Shown: positions 1 through 5,616 of the stretch, piece after piece
How positions within the stretch are numbered: the stretch's first letter is position 1
How the letters are laid out: each line of letters opens with the position of its first letter
NCBI GenBank assembly: GCA_002713555.1
Contig: PATG01000030.1
Span: 4,302-9,917, forward strand
Source: Planctomycetaceae bacterium
Lineage (GTDB): Bacteria > Planctomycetota > Planctomycetia > Pirellulales > Lacipirellulaceae
Reading direction: 5' to 3'
DNA length: 5,616 bases
Notes under the pieces: model-generated
The model's database searches: none
What the model was told of the DNA's origin: nothing
Seen by the model: only the letters and a program-made list of their open reading frames with translations
Program-made: the position numbers and the translations under genes

Positions 1-1113
1 GTCAAGGAAAACCCTTTGGTTGAGGTTATTCTCCGCTCATCAAGACCGCCCAACGAAAAGAATTCTACCATCCTGGCGACGTGGACCTATGGTGCGGGCA
101 AGTCGGCAGTACTCACCACGGATGTGGGGCAACGGTGGGCAAATCGCTGGACCGACTGGGAAAACTACGACAAACTCTTTAGCCAGTTGGTACGCTGGTC
201 TATGCGACCCACTGGGGACCAAGGTGATTTTAGTATTGCTACCAATGTTCGCGATGGCAAAGCGCAGGTCATCATTAATGCGCTTGACGAAAACGATCAG
301 TTCATTAATGAGCAGTCGATGACGGGTACGGTCGTAGCTCCTGACATGAAATCACTCACAATGCCCATTGAACAAATTGCGCCCGGGCGGTACGTGGGTG
401 AATTTTCTGCCGAAATGGCCGGCAGCTACCTAGTCGTAGTGAATCCAGGTAGTGGGCAGGCTGCAATTCGTACGGGAGTCAACGTGGGGTATTCTGCTGA
501 GTATCAAGACAATGCAACCAATGTGGCATTGCTCAAGTCTTTAGCAAAGATGCCTGTCAAAGATGGTCCCGCCGGTCAATTTGTCGAAACCGGACTTGAT
601 AGCAGCAAGAGGGAAGAATTGTTAAATGCCAACCCTTTTCGGCGCGACCTCAAACCGGTAATTTCGAACCAACCTATTTGGCCATGGCTCGTATTGGTGG
701 GCAGTTGCCTTTTTTTTGCCGACGTATTTGTGCGTCGCGTGCAGATTGATTTTCTCTGGCTTCTGCCACTATGGGCGAAGGTATGGGATCGGGTGTTAGG
801 TCGCGAAAGAGCAGTCGTAGTACCCGAAACAATGTCAAGACTTCGCAGTCGCAAGCAAGAGATTGGTGAGCAAATCGAAAGTCGCCGCGATAAGGCACGG
901 TTTGTGGTTCCACCAGAGACAGAGGAATCCGCGCAGGCCGTCTCTCCAGCAGGACCTTCCGATCCAGTCGCAAAGAGGCCAGAATCTCGGGCACCTGATG
1001 AAAAACCTGAAATCGCAGCAGAACCATCCTATACGGAGCGTTTGCTCAAAGCCAAACGGCAAGTGTGGGATGATCAGCAGCAGAAAAAGAAAAAAGATGA
1101 TCCGAGGGAGTAG
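1..1113 (+). CDS. VWA/glutamine amidotransferase-like membrane protein, C-terminal part (5' end outside window)
   Basis: The frame is open from the first base, so the true start lies upstream; 370 codons are visible before the TAG. Residues about 1-70 match, from memory, the end of the amidotransferase-like domain of large planctomycete membrane proteins: a strand-turn with YGAGKSAVLTTDVGQRW, then DKLFSQLVRWSMRP. Residues about 72-160 look like a beta-sandwich. A hydrophobic segment at about 226-244 (PIWPWLVLVGSCLFFADVFV) followed by RR predicts one membrane anchor with the sandwich outside and the tail inside. A second, shorter hydrophobic patch at 250-260 may lie on the membrane. The tail (about 262-370) is highly charged, Pro/Glu-rich, and ends in YTERLLKAKRQVWDD plus a Lys run. 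Full-length relatives usually carry an N-terminal membrane/VWA region, not visible here. It probably works with the MoxR module downstream. The family is fairly sure; the molecular role is unknown. Confidence 0.85.
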   Translation, partial: VKENPLVEVILRSSRPPNEKNSTILATWTYGAGKSAVLTTDVGQRWANRWTDWENYDKLFSQLVRWSMRPTGDQGDFSIATNVRDGKAQVIINALDENDQFINEQSMTGTVVAPDMKSLTMPIEQIAPGRYVGEFSAEMAGSYLVVVNPGSGQAAIRTGVNVGYSAEYQDNATNVALLKSLAKMPVKDGPAGQFVETGLDSSKREELLNANPFRRDLKPVISNQPIWPWLVLVGSCLFFADVFVRRVQIDFLWLLPLWAKVWDRVLGRERAVVVPETMSRLRSRKQEIGEQIESRRDKARFVVPPETEESAQAVSPAGPSDPVAKRPESRAPDEKPEIAAEPSYTERLLKAKRQVWDDQQQKKKKDDPRE

Positions 1114-1149
1114 TTGTCGCAATAAAGGTTTCATTGGCATAATATGCCA
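1114..1149 (+). promoter_or_regulatory. Candidate promoter with a palindrome over the -10 box, upstream of the MoxR gene
   Basis: TTGTCG at 1114-1119 (4 of 6 to the sigma-70 -35 consensus) is followed after 18 bases by CATAAT at 1138-1143 (5 of 6 to the -10 consensus). The -10 box lies inside a perfect 15-base palindrome, TGGCATAATATGCCA, at 1135-1149 (7-base arms around a central A). That layout would suit a repressor or activator site, but no factor can be named. If used, transcription would start near 1150 and leave a leader of about 155 bases before the MoxR start at 1306. Planctomycete promoters are poorly defined, so this is only a candidate. Confidence 0.28.
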
Positions 1150-1220
1150 TCACAGCATGAACTTCAGGATGATTGGTCAAGTTATTAAGACAAGGGCCAT
1201 CGAGATAGCCGATGGTAATG

Positions 1221-1240
1221 AAGGGATCCCCTTAGTATTT
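1221..1240 (+). terminator. Weak hairpin followed by a T-rich run (possible attenuator or terminator)
   Basis: AAGGG at 1221-1225 pairs with CCCTT at 1229-1233 around a 3-base loop (ATC), and a T-rich stretch (TATTTTCTTTT) begins at 1236. The stem is only 5 base pairs, much shorter than a convincing intrinsic terminator, and the T run is interrupted. It could end part of the transcription from the upstream gene, or be chance. It lies between the candidate promoter and the MoxR start, so it could act as an attenuator only if that promoter is real. Confidence 0.15.
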
Positions 1241-1290
1241 TCTTTTCATGGTACTTGATCCAGAACCTTGAAAATCGTTTCACAAGAACT

Positions 1291-1299
1291 GAAAGAAAG
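1291..1299 (+). promoter_or_regulatory. Weak purine-rich ribosome binding site that decides the MoxR start
   Basis: GAAAGAAAG ends 6 bases before the ATG at 1306. It is a poor match to AGGAGG but is the only purine-rich stretch at a suitable distance from either candidate start, so it favours ATG 1306 over the in-frame TTG at 1255. Confidence 0.4.
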
Positions 1300-1305
1300 C
1301 ACCTC

Positions 1306-2322
1306 ATGAGCGTAGGCGAGTCCATAGAAGAACAAGCCCAGGAGTTTGCGGCGCGCTACAAGGCAGTTTATCAACAGTTGGGGCGAGTGATTGTCGGCCA
1401 TAGTGATATTCTTAATGGTGTGTTGACTTGCCTTTTTGTTGGGGGCCATTGTCTCCTAGAAGGTGTGCCAGGGCTGGGTAAAACACTCCTCATACGTACT
1501 CTGGCAGAGACTCTCGATCTAAAATTTTCGCGCATTCAATTTACGCCCGATTTAATGCCCGCGGATATCCTGGGGACGAATATGGTTGTCGAAAGTCCTG
1601 AAGGAGGTCGGGTTTTTCAATTTCAGAAGGGGCCGATTTTTACGCAAATATGCCTGGCCGACGAAATCAATCGGGCTACCCCCAAGACGCAGTCTGCTAT
1701 GCTCGAGACGATGCAAGAAAAAAAAGTAAGCATTGCCGGCAAGGTGTTTCCGATGGAGTTGCCGTTTTTTGTGATGGCAACTCAAAATCCTTTGGAGCAA
1801 GAAGGTACGTATCCACTTCCAGAGGCCCAGCTCGATCGATTCTTTTTTAAATTGTTGGTTGGCTATTCAAATCGAAAAGAATTGGCCGAAATAATCGACC
1901 GTACTACAAAAGATGTGATCATTACGCCAGATAAGGTGATGGACGGGGCCGAAATCCTCAAGTGGCAAGATTTGATTCGTGAAGTCATTGTTGCCCCGCA
2001 TGTGCAAGATTATATCGTGCGTCTCACCTTAGCCACACATCCCGAAGGTGAGTTTGCCACCGAAAGTACCAACAAGTATCTGCGCTGGGGTTCTAGCCCG
2101 CGCGGCGCCCAGACGATAACGCTTGCAGCGAAGGTGCGTGCGCTATTAGAGGGTCGGTACAACGTCAGTTTTGAGGATATTCGCCGCGTATTCTTGCCCG
2201 CTTTGCGGCATCGCATAATATTGAATTTTGAGGCAGAGGCCGAAGGCATCGAGCCCGATCAAGTGCTCATCGACATATTAAAAAAGGTTCCTGAAAAAAG
2301 TGATGATTCAAAAGTCGCTTGA
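1306..2322 (+). CDS. MoxR-family AAA+ ATPase
   Basis: The protein has 338 residues from the ATG, the usual size for MoxR. All nucleotide-site elements are present: Walker A GVPGLGKT (53-60), Walker B CLADEINRA (116-124, with D119/E120), sensor 1 in ATQNP (N161), the arginine-finger motif EAQLDRF (R178), and sensor 2 in GSSPRG (R266). The C-terminal lid helices (about 230-330) carry the typical DIRRVFLPALRHRI stretch. It should be an active cytosolic hexameric ATPase. MoxR proteins are known to remodel or mature VWA-containing partners, and two such partners follow directly. Start choice: an in-frame TTG at 1255 would add 17 residues. The ATG at 1306 is preferred because GAAAGAAAG lies 6 bases upstream and the TTG has no ribosome-site-like sequence; the resulting length is also normal. 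The family is certain; the substrate is unknown. Confidence 0.96.
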   Translation: MSVGESIEEQAQEFAARYKAVYQQLGRVIVGHSDILNGVLTCLFVGGHCLLEGVPGLGKTLLIRTLAETLDLKFSRIQFTPDLMPADILGTNMVVESPEGGRVFQFQKGPIFTQICLADEINRATPKTQSAMLETMQEKKVSIAGKVFPMELPFFVMATQNPLEQEGTYPLPEAQLDRFFFKLLVGYSNRKELAEIIDRTTKDVIITPDKVMDGAEILKWQDLIREVIVAPHVQDYIVRLTLATHPEGEFATESTNKYLRWGSSPRGAQTITLAAKVRALLEGRYNVSFEDIRRVFLPALRHRIILNFEAEAEGIEPDQVLIDILKKVPEKSDDSKVA

Positions 2323-2337
2323 GAATCAAGAGTTGCT

Positions 2338-2368
2338 GGTTGTGAATTGATGCCAATTGGAGTCAACC
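2338..2368 (+). other. Imperfect hairpin in the MoxR-DUF58 gap
   Basis: GGTTG (2338-2342) pairs with CAACC (2364-2368), and inside it AATTG (2345-2349) pairs with CAATT (2354-2358) around a 4-base loop. The two 5-pair stems are separated by an uneven internal loop (2 bases against 5). No T run follows, so it is not an intrinsic terminator. It could be an mRNA-stability or processing element between two cotranscribed genes, or chance. Confidence 0.2.
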
Positions 2369-2417
2369 TGTTTGCAACACGCATCCTGACTTGCCACGAA
2401 TTGAGTCTTAGCACACT

Positions 2418-3311
2418 ATGGCCAAATTACCTACATCTTCTTTGCTATCTCCAGAGTTGATGGCCCGACTAGATCGCTTAGAAATTGTGACACGCAAGGT
2501 GTTTCGTGGACGCATGAAAGGCGAGCGTCGCAGTAAACGTAAAGGCCAAAGTGTTGAGTTTGCCGACTTTCGCAACTACGTGGCAGGTGATGATCTGCGA
2601 CTCCTTGACTGGAATTTATATGCTCGGCTCGACAAGCTTATTGTTAAGCTCTTTCTTGAAGAAGAAGATCTGCATTTTTACACATTGATCGATGCCAGTA
2701 TGTCGATGGACTTTGGTTCACCTACCAAGCTGGAATACGCAAAACGGCTTTCTGCTGCCCTGGGATTTGTCGGTCTGGTACGTGCTGATCGGGTTCGGAT
2801 CGAAACACTAGGGCAGGGGATCGCGCAACGTAGTCCTATTCTCAGAGGTCGGCACAATGTACGACGGATGATGCAACAGATCGAAGCCATCGAACCCGGT
2901 GAACAGGTTTCACTTGCCTCTGGGGTCAAGAATTTTTGCTTGCGGAATTCGGGTAAAGGAGTGGTGGTGCTGATAAGTGATTTGATGGACAAAGAGGGCT
3001 ATGAAACGGCGCTGAAATACTTCGTTTCGCATCAAGTCGATTGTTTCGTCATACATGTGCTATCGCAGGAAGAGCTTGACCCAGACGTAACAGGCGATCT
3101 CAAGCTGGTGGATTGCGAAGATCAGGACGAAGCAGAGATAACCGTAAGCGCTCCTCTTCTAAGTCGTTATAAGCAATCGCTAAATGCCTATGTTCGTGGT
3201 GCACAAGATTTTTGTTCGCGGAGAGGGATCCACTATTTGATGGCCAGCAACCTGCTGCCTGTTGAGGATCTTATAGCCAGTCACCTGAGACGAAGGGGGC
3301 TAGTCCGCTAG
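2418..3311 (+). CDS. DUF58 domain protein (soluble VWA-like partner of MoxR)
   Basis: The protein has 297 residues and no membrane segment, so it is the short cytosolic form of DUF58. The hallmark DUF58 block is at about 43-82: GQSVEFADFRNYVAGDD, then LRLLDWNLYARLDKL and VKLFLEEED. A VWA-like fold follows (about 86-275) with a complete DxSxS metal site, D92-A-S94-M-S96 (DASMSM), and a later strand ending in LISDL (D188) that fits the third metal-site position. Metal binding is therefore likely, which is not true of every family member. An in-frame TAG at 2409-2411 blocks any extension upstream, so ATG 2418 is the earliest possible ATG; no Shine-Dalgarno sequence is evident. It follows MoxR by 95 bases and precedes the BatA-like gene by 5, the standard order of the module. 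It probably links the MoxR ATPase to the membrane VWA protein. The exact role is not established. Confidence 0.95.
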   Translation: MAKLPTSSLLSPELMARLDRLEIVTRKVFRGRMKGERRSKRKGQSVEFADFRNYVAGDDLRLLDWNLYARLDKLIVKLFLEEEDLHFYTLIDASMSMDFGSPTKLEYAKRLSAALGFVGLVRADRVRIETLGQGIAQRSPILRGRHNVRRMMQQIEAIEPGEQVSLASGVKNFCLRNSGKGVVVLISDLMDKEGYETALKYFVSHQVDCFVIHVLSQEELDPDVTGDLKLVDCEDQDEAEITVSAPLLSRYKQSLNAYVRGAQDFCSRRGIHYLMASNLLPVEDLIASHLRRRGLVR

Positions 3312-3316
3312 GCATC

Positions 3317-5359
3317 ATGGAAGGATTGTTTCGCAATACTCTTGGTCCGGGTGGCTGGTTTGTTCTTGGTCTGATCCCCCCGGCAATCTTTGCGATCTAC
3401 TTTCTCAAGCTCAAAAGACAGCCCTTGGAAGTGCCGAGCACCTTTCTCTGGAATCGTGTCATTGAAGATTTACACGTCAATAGCCTTTGGCAGCGACTGC
3501 GGAAAAGTCTCCTCTTGTTTCTGCAACTGCTACTGATTGCACTGGCAATACTCGCACTATTACGACCAGGGTGGCAAGGTGAATCACTTCTAGGGCAACG
3601 GTATATTTTTTTAATTGATCGATCTGCAAGTATGTCAGCAACCGACGGGTTGCAAGGCGGTTCACGGCTTATGGAAGCCAAACAACGCGTTGCTGCGCTC
3701 ATTGATCAACTGGAATCTGACATGTCGGCCATGATCATAGCTTTTGACCAGCAGCCGAACGTTGTGCAGGAATTTACAAATAATAAGCGTCTGCTTCGCG
3801 AATCACTGAATCGCATTGAGCCTTCCGCAGGGCTTACTGATTTGCGTGGTGCCTTAGAGCTGGCTGATGGTTTTGCCAATCCAGCGCGCATTATGTCTGA
3901 AGATGGGAGCAAAGAATTTGAAGTCACAGAACAACAGAGTGTTGAGCTTTACATTTTGAGTGATGGCAGGTTTCGAGGGGTCGAAGGATTTTCACTTGGT
4001 AATCTTCAAGCCAAATTTTTACCAATTGGCTCATTTGCGTCACAAAATATGGCAATCACAACATTTAATACGCGTCAAGGTGACGAGCGTTCTGATGGAC
4101 TGCAGGCATTTGTCAAAGTGGCTAATTACAGTGAACAGGACCAATCGGTTGTTGTGGAGCTTTATTTGGAAAAGCGATTGTTGGATGCTGCTGAAATTGA
4201 CATAGCTGCAGGAGAAGTTGCAGCAACAACATTTCGATTGGCAGCAGCTAGTGAAGGGCAGCTCATGGCAAAGCTGGTTTTCTCAGCCAATTTCAAGGAC
4301 GAACTGTCTCTCGATAATCGAAGTTACGCAGTGCTAGAAGATCGACGTGATGCGCGTGTCTTGCTGGTAACACCAGGTAACAGCGTGCTGGAAATTGCTT
4401 TGGCAACAAAGCGTATTGAACGTATGGCTAAAGTCGAAAAGGTTGAACCATCTATAATGGCGAAGGATGATTTTAGGATACAGATTCAATCAGAAACTTA
4501 TGATTTGGTGATTTTTGATCAATGTGTGCCACCCGTGATGCCCTTAGCCAATACATTATTTATTGGCAGACTACCACCTCAAGAAGATTGGTCACCAAGC
4601 AAACTACAGCCAGTACCTCAAATTATTGACTGGCAACGCAGCCATCCGCTATTCAGCATGGTGGAGATGGGCAATGTTCAGATCAGAGACACCTTGCTTG
4701 CCAGACCACCATCGGGAGGGCGTGTTCTTGTGGATTCGACAATTGGTCCCCTGGTGGCAATCACGCCGCGCGATCGCTATGAGGATGTCGTTGTTGGATT
4801 CGAAATTGTTGGGCAGGATGAGCAAGGTGTAAGCTTTAATACAGATTGGCCACGGAAACATAGTTTTCCTAATTTTTGGTTTAATGTCCTAGAGTATTTC
4901 TCCCGGATGCAAAAAAGCACACATCAGCATAATTTGCCAGAGAGCCCAGTTGAGCTACGTGTTAGCGGAGCACTGAATAACCTGGATGTGAGACTTCCTG
5001 ATGGAACACGAAGTCCCGTTGAATTTGCCAGCCCTGGCCAGGTTGTATTTCATGACACGAAACAATTGGGCATTTACGAAATATTGGACCAAGAAGAAAA
5101 GAGCAAGGGTGAGAGGATTGTCAAGTCTTTTGCCGTAAATTTATTTGATCCTATGGAGAGTGATATTCGATTGCAGGTCGAGCAGGATGGCGAAGATGGG
5201 GTGAAACGCGTTCATTCCTTAGCCATTGGATACGTGGACGTGCAGGCTGAATTGTCGACCACCTCCGTACGACGCGAATTGTGGAAGTACCTGCTGCTGG
5301 GGGCACTGGCCGTTTTAATCTTGGAGTGGTATATCTATAATCGCAGAGTCTATGTCTAG
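3317..5359 (+). CDS. BatA-like membrane protein with VWA and amidotransferase-like domains
   Basis: The protein has 680 residues. The BatA/aerotolerance N-terminal region (about 10-86) holds membrane segment 1 (12-31), a Lys/Arg-rich loop with LKLKRQPLEVPSTFLWNRV, and membrane segment 2 (64-83). The VWA domain (about 94-237) has an intact metal site: D101, S103 and S105 in DRSASMS, T174 in AGLTDL, and D216 in LSDGR. A beta-sandwich (about 245-335) is followed by an amidotransferase-like fold (about 346-530: ARVLLVTPG, YDLVIFDQCVPP, NTLFIGRLPP, FPNFWFNVLEYFS) and another beta domain (about 543-640). A last membrane segment (656-674) ends the chain with a short RR-containing tail. The positive-inside rule places the loop and tail in the cytosol and the large middle part outside the membrane. 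The gap to the DUF58 stop is 5 bases, so translation is probably coupled. The family call is firm; ligands are unknown. Confidence 0.93.
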   Translation: MEGLFRNTLGPGGWFVLGLIPPAIFAIYFLKLKRQPLEVPSTFLWNRVIEDLHVNSLWQRLRKSLLLFLQLLLIALAILALLRPGWQGESLLGQRYIFLIDRSASMSATDGLQGGSRLMEAKQRVAALIDQLESDMSAMIIAFDQQPNVVQEFTNNKRLLRESLNRIEPSAGLTDLRGALELADGFANPARIMSEDGSKEFEVTEQQSVELYILSDGRFRGVEGFSLGNLQAKFLPIGSFASQNMAITTFNTRQGDERSDGLQAFVKVANYSEQDQSVVVELYLEKRLLDAAEIDIAAGEVAATTFRLAAASEGQLMAKLVFSANFKDELSLDNRSYAVLEDRRDARVLLVTPGNSVLEIALATKRIERMAKVEKVEPSIMAKDDFRIQIQSETYDLVIFDQCVPPVMPLANTLFIGRLPPQEDWSPSKLQPVPQIIDWQRSHPLFSMVEMGNVQIRDTLLARPPSGGRVLVDSTIGPLVAITPRDRYEDVVVGFEIVGQDEQGVSFNTDWPRKHSFPNFWFNVLEYFSRMQKSTHQHNLPESPVELRVSGALNNLDVRLPDGTRSPVEFASPGQVVFHDTKQLGIYEILDQEEKSKGERIVKSFAVNLFDPMESDIRLQVEQDGEDGVKRVHSLAIGYVDVQAELSTTSVRRELWKYLLLGALAVLILEWYIYNRRVYV

Positions 5360-5452
5360 CAACCTAAAAGGCTGACTTGATCCAGCTTGTAGGGTGGTGA
5401 CTAGACTGCTTCGATCTTGAAGATAGGACGGATACTAATTAAAAGATCTACG
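5360..5452. other. Short gap after the BatA-like gene; no gene recognised
   Basis: This 93-base gap holds no RNA gene and no convincing terminator. A weak pairing of AGGCTG with CAGCTT (with one G-U pair) near 5369-5388 has no T run. GATCTT at 5413-5418 and AAGATC at 5443-5448 form a 6-base inverted repeat 24 bases apart, just before the next ATG, which may be chance. The lack of a terminator leaves readthrough into the next frame possible. Confidence 0.4.
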
Positions 5453-5616
5453 ATGCCCAATACGATAGACAGACCGCACAAAAAACATTCGGGCAACGGC
5501 CAAAGTGAGCCACGTCGCCAGTTGCGCCGACAAGATCGCCGTCAACAGCGTCGTGATACGTTTCACAAGTTGATCTCAAGCGATCTTATTGGACGAGTGA
5601 GCGAAGAAGAGTATCG
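5453..5616 (+). CDS. Start of an Arg/Gln-rich protein of unknown function (3' end outside window)
   Basis: From ATG 5453 the frame stays open for 54 codons to the window edge, while the other two + frames and all three - frames hit stops within this stretch. The visible part is very basic and hydrophilic: RRQLRRQDRRQQRRDTFHKL at 21-40, then a more mixed helix-like part with SSDLIGRVSEEEY. No signal peptide or membrane segment is seen in these residues. An in-frame TTG at 5417 would add 12 residues, with an in-frame TAG at 5402 as the upstream limit; the ATG is preferred, though neither has a good ribosome site. It is on the same strand as the module, 93 bases after it, so it may be cotranscribed. 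I do not recognise the family. It could be a nucleic-acid-binding or scaffold protein by composition, but this is guesswork. Confidence 0.5.
   Translation, partial: MPNTIDRPHKKHSGNGQSEPRRQLRRQDRRQQRRDTFHKLISSDLIGRVSEEEY

Noticed and set aside
1074..1100. A-rich run near the stop of the upstream gene as a possible programmed frameshift site
   Set aside because: The A runs are not in the phase needed for a standard slippery heptamer, and the extension reached by shifting frame has no recognisable content.
576..1140. Several minus-strand open frames opposite the upstream gene
   Set aside because: They are antisense shadows: composition is Arg/Ser/Leu-biased without domains, and the opposite strand is a clear coding gene.
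863..1258. 131-codon + frame overlapping the end of the upstream gene and running through the gap
   Set aside because: It is mostly a +1-frame shadow of a well-supported gene. The translation has no recognisable domain, and the part in the gap (1114-1258) has no start or ribosome site of its own.
1255..1305. TTG at 1255 as the MoxR start, giving 17 extra residues
   Set aside because: There is no ribosome-site-like sequence before it. The ATG at 1306 has a purine-rich stretch 6 bases upstream and gives a normal family length.
3397..3927. Minus-strand open frames opposite the BatA-like gene
   Set aside because: They lie opposite the conserved membrane and VWA regions, which fully explain the sequence.
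5413..5448. GATCTT/AAGATC inverted repeat before the last gene
   Set aside because: The arms are only 6 bases and 24 bases apart with no promoter match or T run. Chance is the simplest explanation.
1..5616. Mobile element, CRISPR array or defence system
   Set aside because: No transposase, integrase, direct-repeat array, terminal repeats or nuclease domains were seen. MoxR-VWA pairs can occur in defence systems, but the DUF58 and BatA-like partners here point to the common housekeeping-type module.

Overview
The window looks like a chromosomal segment from a planctomycete, most likely of the Pirellulales type. This rests on remembered family resemblance, not on a search. The large membrane proteins have the build typical of that phylum: a von Willebrand factor A (VWA) or amidotransferase-like extracytoplasmic part, a C-terminal membrane anchor, and sentences of sequence such as the RWANRW...QLVRWSMRP stretch. 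Shine-Dalgarno sequences are weak or absent, which also fits. All genes read on the + strand.

Layout: (1) 1-1113 is the 3' part of a large membrane protein that is cut by the window edge. It holds the end of an amidotransferase-like fold, a beta-sandwich, one membrane anchor and a charged cytosolic tail. (2) 1114-1305 is a 192-base gap with a candidate promoter/palindrome and a weak hairpin followed by a T-rich run. (3) 1306-2322 is a complete MoxR-type AAA+ ATPase. (4) 2323-2417 is a short gap with an imperfect hairpin. (5) 2418-3311 is a complete DUF58 protein with an intact metal-ion-dependent adhesion site (MIDAS). (6) 3317-5359, only 5 bases downstream, is a complete BatA-like membrane protein with a VWA domain and an amidotransferase-like domain. 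(7) 5360-5452 is a short gap without a recognisable gene. (8) 5453 to the window end is the start of an Arg/Gln-rich reading frame of unknown function.

Together genes 3, 5 and 6 form the classic MoxR - DUF58 - VWA module (Bat operon-like). From knowledge of the families, MoxR ATPases act as chaperone-like remodelers for VWA partner proteins. DUF58 is a soluble VWA-like adaptor, and the BatA-like protein presents its VWA domain outside the cytoplasmic membrane. The upstream partial gene belongs to the same functional group, since such proteins commonly accompany these modules in planctomycetes. The cellular substrate is unknown. I see no tRNA, rRNA, CRISPR array, insertion sequence or sign of recent transfer. 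The window is best read as an ordinary, well-kept core module; I do not see evidence for a wholly new system.
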